Part shown: positions 8,602-17,853 of the stretch, piece by piece
Layout: each line of letters opens with the position of its first letter
How positions within the stretch are numbered: the stretch's first letter is position 1
Source of the DNA: Sphingobium cupriresistens
Lineage (GTDB): Bacteria; Pseudomonadota; Alphaproteobacteria; Sphingomonadales; Sphingomonadaceae
Assembly: GCF_004152865.1 (NCBI RefSeq)
Contig: NZ_SEOO01000001.1
Span: 62,001 to 126,000, forward strand
Length of the DNA stretch: 64,000 nucleotides
Reading direction: 5' to 3'
Program-made: the position numbers and the translations under genes
Notes under the pieces: model-generated
The model's database searches: none
Seen by the model: the letters and a program-made list of their open reading frames with translations, nothing else
Told to the model about the DNA's origin: nothing

Positions 8602-9954
8602 TTACGGCTTCTTCAATATGTCGAGCGCCAAAACCGTCATCGCCTCGCTCGCGGTGGCGATCACCTTGTCGGCTTCCGGCGCCCAGAAAGGACTGTGCAG
8701 CGATGGCAGGCTGGCCTGGCCCGTCTGCGCCGCCGCCATCTTTTCGGCCGGCACGCCGCCGACCCAGAAGATGAAGCTGTTGATGCTCTTGTCGGCGCGA
8801 TAGAAACGGCTGAAATCCTCGCCGCCCATAACCGCGCTCGTCTTGATCACGCGGCCGTCGGGGAAATGGTTTTTGAGCAAACCCGCCATCTGTTCGGCGA
8901 ATTCGGGCGGGTTGAAGGTGGAGGGGGTGAATTCGTCCTTCACGCTCACCACCGGCATCTTGTCCTCCGACACGCCAGCCGCGATCGCCTCGCCGCGGCT
9001 GATCCGCCGTATGCCCTCGATCAGCTTTTCGCGCGTCTCGTCCGAATAGCTGCGGACGGTCAGCAGCAACTTCGCCTCGTCGGGGATGATGTTGTGCTTG
9101 GCTCCGGCCTGGAAGCTGCCGACCGTGACGACGGCGGGGTCTTGCGGGTCTTGCTCGCGGCTGACCAGCGTCTGGAGCGAGGTGACGATCCGCGACGCCA
9201 GCACGATCGGGTCGCGGGTCGTCTGCGGATAGGCGCCATGACCGCCCAGGCCTTTCACCAAAATATCGACGCTGTCGACATTGGCCAGCGCATAGCCGGG
9301 CGTATAGCCGATCTGTCCCGCCGCCATATTGGCCGCGTCGTGGAAGGCGATGGCGTGGGTGGGCTTGGGGAAACGGGTGTAAAGCCCATCCTCCAGCATC
9401 ATCCGCGCGCCCTTGCCCACTTCCTCGGCGGGTTGCAGGATCATGACCAGCGTGCCCTTCCACACGTCCTTGCGGGCGGCGAGCAACTTGGCGGTCTCGA
9501 TAAAGGCGGTCATGTGCGTGTCATGGCCGCAGGCGTGCATGACGCCGGTCTCGACCCCTTCGGGTGTCTTGGTGCGGACTTTGGACGCGAAGGCGAGGCC
9601 CGTCTGTTCGACCACCGGCAGTCCGTCCATGTCGGCGCGGATCAGCAGCGTCGGGCCGGACCCGTTCTTCATCACTGCGACGACGCCGGTGCCGCCGACC
9701 TTCTCGGTCACGTCGAACTTGAGCGCCTTCAGGCGCTTGGCGAGTTTGGTCGCGGTGTTGACTTCCTGCAACGACAGTTCGGGATTGGCGTGCAGATCGC
9801 GATAAAGCGTCATCAGACCATCCATGTCCTTTGCGACCGCAGCGCCGATGACGCTCTGCGCGGGCGAGGGGGGCGGCGCGGCCGGTGTTGTCTGGGCGGC
9901 GGCGATGGACGAAAGGCTGGCGGCGGCCAGAACGGCCGTGAGCGCGTGGCGCAT
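8602..9954 (-). CDS. Secreted M20-family amidohydrolase/peptidase
   Basis: 450 residues. A Sec signal (MRHALTAVLAAASLSSIAAAQ) is followed by the M20D pattern: RADMDGLPVVEQTG, MHACGHDTHMTAF with zinc ligands, LQPAEEVGKGARMML with the general-base Glu pair, and GGEDFSRF near the C-terminus. Such enzymes hydrolyse N-acyl amino acids or peptides (hippurate-hydrolase type); here it acts outside the cytoplasm. The ATG at 9954 has AGGGAGA eight bases upstream. Confidence 0.9.
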   Translation of the reverse strand: MRHALTAVLAAASLSSIAAAQTTPAAPPPSPAQSVIGAAVAKDMDGLMTLYRDLHANPELSLQEVNTATKLAKRLKALKFDVTEKVGGTGVVAVMKNGSGPTLLIRADMDGLPVVEQTGLAFASKVRTKTPEGVETGVMHACGHDTHMTAFIETAKLLAARKDVWKGTLVMILQPAEEVGKGARMMLEDGLYTRFPKPTHAIAFHDAANMAAGQIGYTPGYALANVDSVDILVKGLGGHGAYPQTTRDPIVLASRIVTSLQTLVSREQDPQDPAVVTVGSFQAGAKHNIIPDEAKLLLTVRSYSDETREKLIEGIRRISRGEAIAAGVSEDKMPVVSVKDEFTPSTFNPPEFAEQMAGLLKNHFPDGRVIKTSAVMGGEDFSRFYRADKSINSFIFWVGGVPAEKMAAAQTGQASLPSLHSPFWAPEADKVIATASEAMTVLALDILKKP

Positions 9955-10227
9955 AGTGATAATCTCCCTTGCTGGGCGGAAGCATAAGGGGATTTTACGA
10001 CTGTTAAAGGGGGAGTTTCGCCCGCCGCGGGCGCTGCTGGCAGGGCGCTTTCTTGAAATCGCCATGCCGAAGCACCATTTCACAAGCGAAAGGAACGATC
10101 CGGCGCGTCATGCGTCTCTATGATGGTTCAACCTGTTGCGGCGCGACCGCGTCTGCGCTGATCTTCACGCACCCCCTGCCGCCGCTTTATTTCAGCCCCA
10201 TCGCTCGAAAAATAAGGAGCCTGTCCC

Positions 10228-10467
10228 ATGGCCCAGACATCCGCATTCTGCCTTGCGCAGCAATCGTTGCATCAGGCGCGCGCATCGTCCGAAACCCTGC
10301 CCAATGCCCGCCAGATCGCGCAACGAGCGGCCAATGCCTGGGGACGGGAAGCGGAACTGGCCGCCGGCGCCGAACGCCGCCGCGCCACCCGCGCAGTCCT
10401 GTCGGAGGATGAGGCGATCGTCGCCGAATTCCGCGCCGAAGACGACGCTGCGCGCGCTGTGCTTTGA
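10228..10467 (+). CDS. Small Ala/Arg/Glu-rich hypothetical protein
   Basis: 79 residues, almost entirely predicted helix, rich in Ala, Arg and Glu (RAANAWGREAELAAGAERRR). No membrane segment or named family. AAGGAG nine bases before the ATG supports translation. First of three consecutive very small genes. Confidence 0.6.
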   Translation: MAQTSAFCLAQQSLHQARASSETLPNARQIAQRAANAWGREAELAAGAERRRATRAVLSEDEAIVAEFRAEDDAARAVL

Positions 10468-10494
10468 ACGACTGATTTTCAGGAAGGACCGACC

Positions 10495-10623
10495 ATGGCC
10501 AAGGGCCAGAAGAAAACGAACCGCGAAGTGCGCAAGCCCAAGGCGGAAAAACCACCCAAGGGCAATGCGTCCAACCCCTCGACCAAACCGGGCGTGGTCG
10601 GCATCGTGACGTTGAAGAGTTGA
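10495..10623 (+). CDS. Very small basic protein
   Basis: 42 residues: a lysine-rich N-terminal half (MAKGQKKTNREVRKPKAEK), then PPKGNASNPSTKPG and a hydrophobic tail GVVGIVTLKS. Resembles short conserved basic proteins annotated as hypothetical in many proteobacteria. The ribosome site AGGAAGGA is well placed. Two bases separate its stop from the next ATG. Confidence 0.65.
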   Translation: MAKGQKKTNREVRKPKAEKPPKGNASNPSTKPGVVGIVTLKS

Positions 10624-10625
10624 GC

Positions 10626-10913
10626 ATGGCGGACGATATACCTGCCGATCCGACCCAAACTCCCTCCACCGGAGGGCGCAGCATGTCCGGACGGCGCTTC
10701 ATCCCGCGCAACGCCGTGCGTCTGGCCCCCGATGCCGCCGAACGGCAGGGGCGCATCACTCGCATGGCGATAGAGACGCTGGGCGCCTCGGACGCCATCC
10801 TGTTCCTCAACAGCCAGCATGAAGGGCTGGCCGATCGCCCGCTGGCGCTGGCGACGACCAGCGAAGACGGGTTGCAGTCGGTTCTGCGCCTGCTGACGCC
10901 GGCGGCGACCTGA
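10626..10913 (+). CDS. MbcA/ParS/Xre-type antitoxin toxin-binding domain protein (orphan)
   Basis: 95 residues. The C-terminal half, ETLGASDAILFLNSQHEGL then RPLALATTSEDGLQSVLRLL, matches the DUF2384 toxin-binding pattern (A-x-x-FL-x-x-x-x-x-L-x-x-RPL-x-LA-x-x-S-x-x-G). The N-terminal half is short and polar, without an obvious Xre helix-turn-helix. No RES-type toxin gene is adjacent, so it may be an orphan or serve another role. Followed by a strong terminator. Confidence 0.6.
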   Translation: MADDIPADPTQTPSTGGRSMSGRRFIPRNAVRLAPDAAERQGRITRMAIETLGASDAILFLNSQHEGLADRPLALATTSEDGLQSVLRLLTPAAT

Positions 10914-10923
10914 TAGCCATGAC

Positions 10924-10958
10924 GCCCATCGGCCGGTCAACGGCCGATGGGCATTTTT
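10924..10958. terminator. Intrinsic terminator between convergent genes
   Basis: Perfect 12-base stem (GCCCATCGGCCG and its complement at 10941-10952), five-base loop, then TTTTT on the plus strand. It ends the small-gene cluster and may also serve bdhA from the other side. Confidence 0.85.
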
Positions 10959-10961
10959 CTC

Positions 10962-11753
10962 CTACTGCGCGGTCCAGCCGCCATCGATGCTCAGATTCGC
11001 GCCGGTGATGTTGGCCGCGGCATCGCTGCACAGGAACAAGGCGGTGGCCGCGACCTGCTCGGCCGTCACGAACGTCTTGGTCGGCTGGCCGGCCAGCAGC
11101 ACGTCGTTCATCACCTGCTCGCGCGTCATGTTCCGCGCCTTCATCGTGTCGGGAATCTGGTTTTCGACCAGCGGCGTCCAGACATAGCCGGGCGATATGC
11201 AGTTGGCGGTGATGCCATCGGTCGCCACTTCCAGCGCCACCGTCTTGGTGAAGCCCGCCAGTCCGTGCTTGGCGGTCACATAGGCGCTTTTGAAGGGCGA
11301 CGCGACCAGAGAATGGGCCGACGCGGTCTGGATGATGCGCCCCCATTTCTTCGATTTCATATAGGGGATAGCCAGCCGACTGGTGTGGAAGGCCGCGTTC
11401 AGATTGAGCGCGATGATAAGATCCCATTTGTCGATCGGAAACTCTTCCACCGGCGCGACATGCTGCATCCCGGCATTGTTGATCAGGATATCCACGCCGC
11501 CGAATGTGTCGGCGGCTTGGCTCATCATCGCCTCGATCTGATCGACCCTGGTCAGGTCATGGCCGCAATAAAGCGCCTTGGCGCCGCTCAGCGCCTCCAG
11601 CCCGACGCGCTCCTTTTCGATCGCATCGGACTCGCCGAAACCGTTGATGACGATATTGGCGCCTTCGCCGGCCAGAACCTTGGCATAGGCGAGGCCGATG
11701 CCGGATGTGGACCCGGTGATAAGGGCCGTCTTGCCCGCCAAGCTCTTGCTCAT
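10962..11753 (-). CDS. bdhA: 3-Hydroxybutyrate dehydrogenase
   Basis: 263 residues, SDR family. GSTSGIGLAYAK cofactor loop, NNAGMQHVAPVEEFP, serine in TASAHSLVASPFKSAYVTAKHG (Tyr-x3-Lys), ISPGYVWTPLVENQIPD. The NAGMQHVAPVE, SAHGLVAS-like and VWTPLVE stretches are characteristic of D-3-hydroxybutyrate dehydrogenase (3-hydroxybutyrate + NAD to acetoacetate). Its ATG overlaps the stop of the upstream patatin gene, pointing to a shared role in polyhydroxybutyrate or lipid turnover. Confidence 0.9.
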   Translation of the reverse strand: MSKSLAGKTALITGSTSGIGLAYAKVLAGEGANIVINGFGESDAIEKERVGLEALSGAKALYCGHDLTRVDQIEAMMSQAADTFGGVDILINNAGMQHVAPVEEFPIDKWDLIIALNLNAAFHTSRLAIPYMKSKKWGRIIQTASAHSLVASPFKSAYVTAKHGLAGFTKTVALEVATDGITANCISPGYVWTPLVENQIPDTMKARNMTREQVMNDVLLAGQPTKTFVTAEQVAATALFLCSDAAANITGANLSIDGGWTAQ

Positions 11754-12973
11754 GCCTTCTTCTCCTTCAGGTGATCCGGTGCGTCGAGGTCGAAGGTCGC
11801 GCTCTTGCCGTCGAGGATGTTGCGCGCGATCAGATCGCCCTTGTGCATCACTTCCTCCACCGCATCGCGGCCCTGGCTCCAATGATCCAGCATGGTCGAG
11901 CGGGAAAATTCGAAATCCTTCGCTCCGCTTTCCCAGGCGCGCGACCGATAGATCAGGTGGACGATGTTGACTGAACCCTGATCCAGGCACTGGCGCAGCG
12001 CCTGCGCCTCGTTTTCGTCCTGCAATTCGGGCGGCAGCTTGTCGAGCAGCGCCTTGATCGCGCCATGCTCGCGGCGCAGACGCAGATATTGGTCCGTCAC
12101 CTGCCGGGTGCGGCTGCTATACTGGATGTCCTTCATGCGCGAATAGACGTCGGTCATCTGCCGCGGCATTGGCCCTTCGGCGGGGAAGAGGTCGACCTGG
12201 AACACCAGCATATCCTCGGTCTGGTGATTGAGGACATGGGCCAGCGGCGTATTGGACACAATGCCGCCGTCCCAATACCAGCGCCCGTCAATCTCGATCG
12301 GGGGCAGGCCAGGGGGCAGGGCGCCCGACGCCATGATGTGGCGCGCGTCGATCCGGGTATTGCCGCCGGGACCGCGCGTGTCCCAATAGGCGAAATTGCC
12401 CGTTTCCACATCGACCGCGCCCACCGACAGGCGGACGGGGCCGTCGTTCAGCAAATCCCAGTCGACGCAGGCGTCCAGCGTGTCCTTCAATGGCGCGCTG
12501 TCGTAGAAACTGATCGCACCCGGCGTGCCTTCCGGCATCAACGGCGCGGGCCACAGGCGCGGACGGAACATGCCCGGCACGCCGAAGGTGGCGACAGCGC
12601 TCGCCGCCCCAAGATGCATCGCTTCGCGGATATGGTCGATTTCCGGCAGGATCATGTTGGGCATCCCGCCCGATACGGTATACCAGAATTTCTTCAGCCG
12701 GCTGAGTCGCCGATGCGGCAGGTTACCCGCGATGATCGCCGCGTTGATCGCGCCGATCGATATGCCCGCGACCCAGCTGACATCGACGCCCAGTTCGTCC
12801 AGTCGTTCATAGGCGCCGGACTGGAAAGATCCCAGCGCCCCGCCGCCCTGCAACAGCAACGCGACCTCGCGGGGGAGGGGAAGGGGTGTGCGCGCGCGGC
12901 GAAGCGGTTTCGCTTCCGACGCCTTGGGTTCCATATCAGCCATGTCGCAGTGCAATATAGTCTTTGGCGTCAT
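11750..12973 (-). CDS. Patatin-like phospholipase (DUF3734 type)
   Basis: 407 residues. LLLQGGGALGSFQSGAYE gives the oxyanion-hole glycines, VAGISIGAINAAI the nucleophile elbow (GxSxG), and WYWDGGIVSNTPL the catalytic Asp. The C-terminal third (SRTRQVTDQYLRLRREHGAI and following) fits the DUF3734 extension. Probably a cytoplasmic lipase or esterase; coupling with bdhA by a four-base overlap suggests acyl or hydroxybutyrate release. An alternative start lies at 12943. Confidence 0.85.
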   Translation of the reverse strand: MTPKTILHCDMADMEPKASEAKPLRRARTPLPLPREVALLLQGGGALGSFQSGAYERLDELGVDVSWVAGISIGAINAAIIAGNLPHRRLSRLKKFWYTVSGGMPNMILPEIDHIREAMHLGAASAVATFGVPGMFRPRLWPAPLMPEGTPGAISFYDSAPLKDTLDACVDWDLLNDGPVRLSVGAVDVETGNFAYWDTRGPGGNTRIDARHIMASGALPPGLPPIEIDGRWYWDGGIVSNTPLAHVLNHQTEDMLVFQVDLFPAEGPMPRQMTDVYSRMKDIQYSSRTRQVTDQYLRLRREHGAIKALLDKLPPELQDENEAQALRQCLDQGSVNIVHLIYRSRAWESGAKDFEFSRSTMLDHWSQGRDAVEEVMHKGDLIARNILDGKSATFDLDAPDHLKEKKA

Positions 12974-13089
12974 GATTCCAACTTAATGTCTCGTAACAAA
13001 TCACTTGTCGCCGCAACCTTCATGTCGGCGGACTGTTCCCCGAAGACATTGAATCGCGTAGGCAACGATCAAGAGAAAAGGAGGGCGCC

Positions 13090-13968
13090 ATGCGGCTCGA
13101 CGACGAACAGGAAAGCAGCCATTACGAGGTGCAGGACGGCCGTGGCGGCGGCGGTTTGGGCGGAGGCCTGGGCGGCGGGCTTGGCATGTTGCTGCCGTTG
13201 GTCGGCAGCCGTTTCGGATGCGGCGGGATCGTCGTGGTCCTGATCATCATGGTCGTCATGGGCATGAACCCATTGAGCCTGATCGGCGGCGGCGGTGGAC
13301 AGCAGGTGCAAACCGAACGACCCGCGACCGGCGCGCTGAGCGACATACAGCGCACTTCGCTCAAGGTGCTGGGATCGACCGAACTCCGCTGGACCGACAT
13401 CTTCAAGGCGGAGGGGCAACAATATCCCCCGCCCACCCTGGTCTTCTATAGCCAGAACGGCCAGTCGGGCTGCGGCGCGGCGCAATCGGCGATGGGGCCA
13501 TTTTACTGCCCGGCCGACCAGCGCATCTATATCGACACCGATTTCTTCAACGAGATGGAAAGCCGCTTCAACGCGCCGGGCGATTTCCCGATCGGCTACA
13601 TCATCGCGCATGAGGTCGGGCATCATATCCAGACCATCACCGGCGAGTCGGACAAGATTCGCAGGGCTCAGCAGCGCGCCAGCGAGGCGGAAGGCAATGC
13701 GCTGCAGGTGAAGATGGAGTTGCAGGCGGACTGCTATGCCGGCGTATGGGCCGCGCGCGACACGAATTTGATGGAGGCGGGCGACCTGGAGGAAGGGATG
13801 CGCGCGGCGCAGGCGATCGGCGACGACACGCTCCAGAAATCGGCCGGGCGACGGCCTGTGCCCGAAAGCTTCACCCACGGCACCGGCGCGCAGCGGACGG
13901 AATGGCTGCGCAAGGGGCTGTCGACCGGCGATCCTGCCCAGTGCGATACGTTCCAGGGCGCGATCTGA
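13090..13968 (+). CDS. Neutral zinc metallopeptidase, YpfJ/KPN_02809 family
   Basis: 292 residues. Short cytosolic Gly-rich N-terminus (GGGGLGGGLGGGLG), one membrane segment (residues ~38-57), then an outside domain with the zinc-binding HEVGHHIQ near residue 178 and a downstream ELQADCYAGVWA supplying the third ligand region. C-terminal ESFTHGTGAQRTEWLRKGL is typical of the family. Single gene with a good ribosome site. Confidence 0.9.
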   Translation: MRLDDEQESSHYEVQDGRGGGGLGGGLGGGLGMLLPLVGSRFGCGGIVVVLIIMVVMGMNPLSLIGGGGGQQVQTERPATGALSDIQRTSLKVLGSTELRWTDIFKAEGQQYPPPTLVFYSQNGQSGCGAAQSAMGPFYCPADQRIYIDTDFFNEMESRFNAPGDFPIGYIIAHEVGHHIQTITGESDKIRRAQQRASEAEGNALQVKMELQADCYAGVWAARDTNLMEAGDLEEGMRAAQAIGDDTLQKSAGRRPVPESFTHGTGAQRTEWLRKGLSTGDPAQCDTFQGAI

Positions 13969-13971
13969 CCC

Positions 13972-14319
13972 TTATTCCGAATTGGGCGATCCGGCGGGGG
14001 CGTCCTGCGGCGAAAAGCCGGGTGCCATGCCGCCGGTCATCGGCGGGGCCGATGTGTCGGGCAGGCCGGCGCCGGGCGCCAGCGCGGGCTGATCCGCACC
14101 GGCCATGGGCTGGCCGAAGGATGTTGCAGCCTCTACCGAAGGCGCGCCCGGCGTCGCGACCGGCGCAGCCGGCACGGGGGGAGGCGGCGGCGGCACGTCG
14201 GGCTTGATAGCGGATTGGTCCTGCTGCGGGGCGTTGGGCTGGGGCAGGAAAGCCTGGGTCGCCATGACGATCAGCGGCGCGGCCAGCAGCGTGGCGATGG
14301 CGAAATTGCGATAGAGCAT
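13972..14319 (-). CDS. Proline/alanine-rich exported or anchored hypothetical protein
   Basis: 115 residues. An N-terminal hydrophobic segment (LYRNFAIATLLAAPLIVMATQAF) precedes a low-complexity Pro/Ala/Gly-rich tail (PPPPPPVPAAPVATPGAP). No catalytic motif. Convergent with the metallopeptidase, four bases apart. Confidence 0.6.
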   Translation of the reverse strand: MLYRNFAIATLLAAPLIVMATQAFLPQPNAPQQDQSAIKPDVPPPPPPVPAAPVATPGAPSVEAATSFGQPMAGADQPALAPGAGLPDTSAPPMTGGMAPGFSPQDAPAGSPNSE

Positions 14320-14425
14320 GAGCGTGCGACTTTTCTGGAAAGATAAGCGCCGACTTCTATCCGCTATGGGTAAATAAAACCCTGCCATGCCTTCGGCCTG
14401 ATCGAACAGGCCGACCTGAGCAGGA

Positions 14426-14617
14426 TCAGTGCCGGTCCAGCTTCGTCAGCAACGCCAACATATCATCTGGCACCGCGTCTCTGCCGGGCGCAAAGGTCGC
14501 ACGCAATGCGTTGCCGACACCTTCATAAGGCTCCGGCAAGGCGACGGTCACGATGTGACCGGCGCCGCTTTTGCGGTCCGGTGCCGATCGGCCGACAACT
14601 TTGTGCTGGATGTCCAT
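14426..14617 (-). CDS. Small conserved-looking hypothetical protein
   Basis: 63 residues, from MDIQHKVVGRSAPDRK; contains HIVTVALPEPYEGVGNALRATF and a C-terminal helix DDMLALLTKLDRH. No recognised domain. It is divergent from glnE, and I see no clear ribosome site, so the start and even the gene are uncertain. The palindrome TCGGCCTG/CAGGCCGA at 14393-14414 lies just past its stop and may be its terminator. Confidence 0.5.
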   Translation of the reverse strand: MDIQHKVVGRSAPDRKSGAGHIVTVALPEPYEGVGNALRATFAPGRDAVPDDMLALLTKLDRH

Positions 14618-14704
14618 GAAGGACTGAACGGCTTTGTAGGCCAAAAGTTTCTGGCATTCGTCGCAAGCCCAAGCGATAGCGCCCGAAGATAAGGGAGAGC
14701 AGAC

Positions 14705-17392
14705 GTGACCGACTGGCTGGAAACGCAAGCCCGGATCAGGGGCCATTCGCCTTTTCTGGCGCGCGCGCTGGACCGTTTTCCTAAGGTGACCGAACGGCTG
14801 GCGGCGGGCGACCATGACGGCGCGCTGGGCGCGGCGCTGGCGGCGGGCAGCCCGGAGGACGGCGTCGCCCGGTCGCTGCGCCGCCGTCGCGGGGCGATCG
14901 CGCTGGCGGTGGCCGCCGCCGATCTGGCGGGCGTCTGGGACATGGATCGCGTCACCCGCACCCTCTCCGACTTTGCCGACCAGGCGCTGGAGGAGGCGCT
15001 CGCCGCCGTGATGCAGGAACGCTATCCCGATGCCGAGCATCGCGGTTTCGTCGTCCTTGCGCTGGGCAAGCATGGTAGCCGCGAGCTGAACTACTCGTCG
15101 GATATCGACCCGATCCTGCTCTACGACCCCGCCACCCTGCCGCATCGCGAGCGCGAGGATGTGGCCGATGCCGCCGTGCGCATCGGCCGTCGGATGAGCG
15201 AATTGCTCACCGCCCGCGATGGCGACGGCTATGTCTTTCGCATCGACCTGCGCCTGCGGCCCTCGCCAGAGGCGACGCCGATCGCCTTGCCGGTGGAGGC
15301 GGCGATCGGCTATTATGAATCGACCGCGATGGGATGGGAACAGGCCGCCTTCATCCGCGCGCGCCCGGCGGCCGGCGATATTGCGCTGGGCGACTATTTC
15401 ATGCGCCAGATCCGTCCCTTCGTCTGGCGGCGCAGCCTGGATTTCGGCGCGATCGACGCGATTGTCGATATCAGCCGCCGCATCCGCGACCATTATGCGC
15501 AGGGGCAGGCGTTCGGGCCAGGCTATGACCTGAAACGCGGCCGCGGCGGCATTCGCGAGGTCGAATTTTTCGCGCAGGTGCATCAACTCATCCATGGCGG
15601 CCGCGACCCGTCGCTGCGATCGGGCAACACACGCGAGGCGCTGGCTGCGCTCGCGGCGGCGAACGTGATCGACCGCGACGTCGCCGCGCGGCTGGACGCG
15701 GCCTATATCCTGTTCCGCACCATCGAACATCGGCTCCAGATGGTGGAGGACCACCAGACCCATGAACTGCCAAAATCCGCCGCCAACCTCGACAATGTCG
15801 CGCAACTGCACGGCCTGCCAGACGCGGCGGCGCTGCTCGACCTGCTGCGCCCGCATGTGGAATGGGTCGGCCGCAACTATGATCGCCTGAGCCCGCAAAA
15901 GGACGATGCCGGGCTCTCCCAGGACGAGGAGCGGCTGAAGGCGCAACTGATCGAGATCGGTTTTGCCGACCCCGAAACCCCGCTCGCCCGCATCGCCCAC
16001 TGGCGCGGCGGCACGGTCCGGGCGCTGCGCAGCGCGCCGTCGCGCGAGGCGCTGGAGGCGCTGATGCCCGGCCTGATGCGCGCTCTGGCCAAGGCGCCCG
16101 ACCCCAGCCGCGCGCTCAACCGGCTGGACGACATGATCGGTCGACTGCCCAGCGCGATCAACTTCTTCAAACTGCTCGCCGCGCGCCCCGCCTTGGTCGA
16201 ATTGCTGGCCGAGATATTGAGCCACGCCCCGACTTTGGCCGATGCGCTGGGGCGCCGCGCGGAACTGATCGACGGCCTGATCGACGCCACCGCTTTCGAC
16301 CCGCCGCCGCCGGTGCCGCAACTGGCGCAGCAACTGGGCGCATTGGAGCCGGGCGAGGATTATCAGGCGCTGCTCGACCGGGTGCGCCAGCGGGTGGGCG
16401 ACCGCCGCTTCGCGCTGGGCGCGCAGATCATCCGAGGCGGCGATCCGCTGGAGGCGGGCAGGGGGTATGGCCGCGTCGCCGAAGCCGCGATCGAGGCGCT
16501 GGCCGCCGCCACCGTGGCCGAATTTGAAATCGTCCATGGCAAGGTGCCGGGCGGCGAAATGGTGATCCTGGCGCTGGGCCGCATGGGCGGCGGGGTGCTG
16601 ACCCACGCCTCCGACCTCGACCTTGTCTGTCTCTTCACCGGCGATTTCTCGACCGAATCGGATGGGCGCAAGCCGCTGGGCGCAACCCAATATTTCAACC
16701 GCCTTGCCCAGCGCATCACCAACGCTCTGTCAGTCGCCACCGCATTCGGCCCGCTCTATGAGGTCGATACGCGATTGCGTCCATCGGGTGCCCAGGGGCT
16801 ATTGGCGGTCAGCCTCGACAGTTTCGCAAAATATCAGCGGGAGGACGCCTGGACGTGGGAGCATCTGGCGCTCACCCGCGCCCGGCCTGTCTTCGGTTCG
16901 CCCGCCGCGCGCGCGGCGACCGACGCTGTCCTGATCGAAACGCTCCGACGTCCGCGCGATTTCGACGAGCTGGCGCGCCAGGCAGTGAAGATGCGCGGCG
17001 ACATCGCCAAGCATAAGCCGCCGGCCAGCGACCTCGACGTCAAACTCGTGCCGGGCGGCCTCGTCGATCTGGAATTTCTAATCCATGTGAACCAGTTCCG
17101 CCACGGCATGGCATTTGACCCGGATTTGGGCCAGGCGCTGGCCGAATTGGTCTCGTCCGGCCATCTGCCTGCCGACTTGATCGCCGCGCATGACCTCATC
17201 ACCCGCTATCTGGTGGTGTCGCGTTTGGTGTCGCCCAAATCGACCGAGCCGGCGGAGGCGACGCGGCCGCTGGTCGCCCGCGCCTGCGGCGTGGCCGATT
17301 GGGGCGGGCTGCTTGCAAGCTATGCCAAGGCGCGGCAATGCGTGGGCGAGGCCTGGGCCGCGCTCGCCGCGCCCTATCAGGAGGAACTATGA
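14705..17392 (+). CDS. glnE: Bifunctional glutamine synthetase adenylyltransferase/deadenylase
   Basis: 895 residues from GTG. Two nucleotidyltransferase domains are visible: the N-terminal adenylyl-removing domain with GSRELNYSSDIDPILLYD near residue 120, and the C-terminal adenylylating domain with GRMGGGVLTHASDLDLVCLF near residue 625. The middle carries KRGRGGIREVEFFAQ and the C-terminal one DVKLVPGGLVDLEFL. It switches glutamine synthetase off and on according to nitrogen status (via PII). Somewhat shorter than the enterobacterial enzyme. The stop overlaps the bcp start. Confidence 0.97.
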   Translation: MTDWLETQARIRGHSPFLARALDRFPKVTERLAAGDHDGALGAALAAGSPEDGVARSLRRRRGAIALAVAAADLAGVWDMDRVTRTLSDFADQALEEALAAVMQERYPDAEHRGFVVLALGKHGSRELNYSSDIDPILLYDPATLPHREREDVADAAVRIGRRMSELLTARDGDGYVFRIDLRLRPSPEATPIALPVEAAIGYYESTAMGWEQAAFIRARPAAGDIALGDYFMRQIRPFVWRRSLDFGAIDAIVDISRRIRDHYAQGQAFGPGYDLKRGRGGIREVEFFAQVHQLIHGGRDPSLRSGNTREALAALAAANVIDRDVAARLDAAYILFRTIEHRLQMVEDHQTHELPKSAANLDNVAQLHGLPDAAALLDLLRPHVEWVGRNYDRLSPQKDDAGLSQDEERLKAQLIEIGFADPETPLARIAHWRGGTVRALRSAPSREALEALMPGLMRALAKAPDPSRALNRLDDMIGRLPSAINFFKLLAARPALVELLAEILSHAPTLADALGRRAELIDGLIDATAFDPPPPVPQLAQQLGALEPGEDYQALLDRVRQRVGDRRFALGAQIIRGGDPLEAGRGYGRVAEAAIEALAAATVAEFEIVHGKVPGGEMVILALGRMGGGVLTHASDLDLVCLFTGDFSTESDGRKPLGATQYFNRLAQRITNALSVATAFGPLYEVDTRLRPSGAQGLLAVSLDSFAKYQREDAWTWEHLALTRARPVFGSPAARAATDAVLIETLRRPRDFDELARQAVKMRGDIAKHKPPASDLDVKLVPGGLVDLEFLIHVNQFRHGMAFDPDLGQALAELVSSGHLPADLIAAHDLITRYLVVSRLVSPKSTEPAEATRPLVARACGVADWGGLLASYAKARQCVGEAWAALAAPYQEEL

Positions 17393-17853
17393 TGCTGGAA
17401 CAGGGTATGTCGGTCCCCGCCGTGACGCTGACCGACGCCGACGGCGTGGATTTCACGCTGGACGCTTATCAGGGCAAGCCGCTGGTCGTCTATTTCTATC
17501 CCAAGGCGGACACGCCCGGCTGCACCAACGAGGCGAAAGATTTCACCGCGCTGGCCGATGATTTCGCCGCTGCTGGCGTGCCGATCGTGGGTATTTCCAA
17601 GGACAAGCCGGGCAAGCTCAAGAAATTCGCCGACAAATATGGCCTGCGCGTCATCCTCGCCTCCGACGAATCAGGCGCCGCTTGCGAGGCGTTCGGTACC
17701 TGGGTCGAAAAGTCGCTCTATGGCCGCAAATATATGGGGATAGAGCGCGCGACCTTCCTGGTCGGCGCGGACGGCGCGATCCTGCGGATCTGGCCCAAGG
17801 TGAAGGTCAAGGGCCACGCCGCAGAGGTGCTGGAGGCGGTGCAGGCGCTTTGA
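17392..17853 (+). CDS. bcp: Thioredoxin-dependent peroxiredoxin (BCP/PrxQ)
   Basis: 153 residues. The peroxidatic Cys lies in KADTPGCTNEAKDF; the +5 position, a resolving Cys in the E. coli protein, is not Cys here, though SGAACEAFG offers a more distant one. VGISKDKPGKLKKFADKY and YMGIERATFLV are typical. The ATG at 17392 has AGGAGG seven bases upstream, better than the ATG three bases earlier. Coupled to glnE. Confidence 0.92.
   Translation: MLEQGMSVPAVTLTDADGVDFTLDAYQGKPLVVYFYPKADTPGCTNEAKDFTALADDFAAAGVPIVGISKDKPGKLKKFADKYGLRVILASDESGAACEAFGTWVEKSLYGRKYMGIERATFLVGADGAILRIWPKVKVKGHAAEVLEAVQAL

Noticed and set aside
14426-16690. A 754-codon open frame on the minus strand across glnE
   Set aside because: It is antisense to glnE, whose motifs are intact over the full length. 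High GC content creates long open shadow frames. Only the last 63 codons, outside glnE, are kept as a possible small gene.
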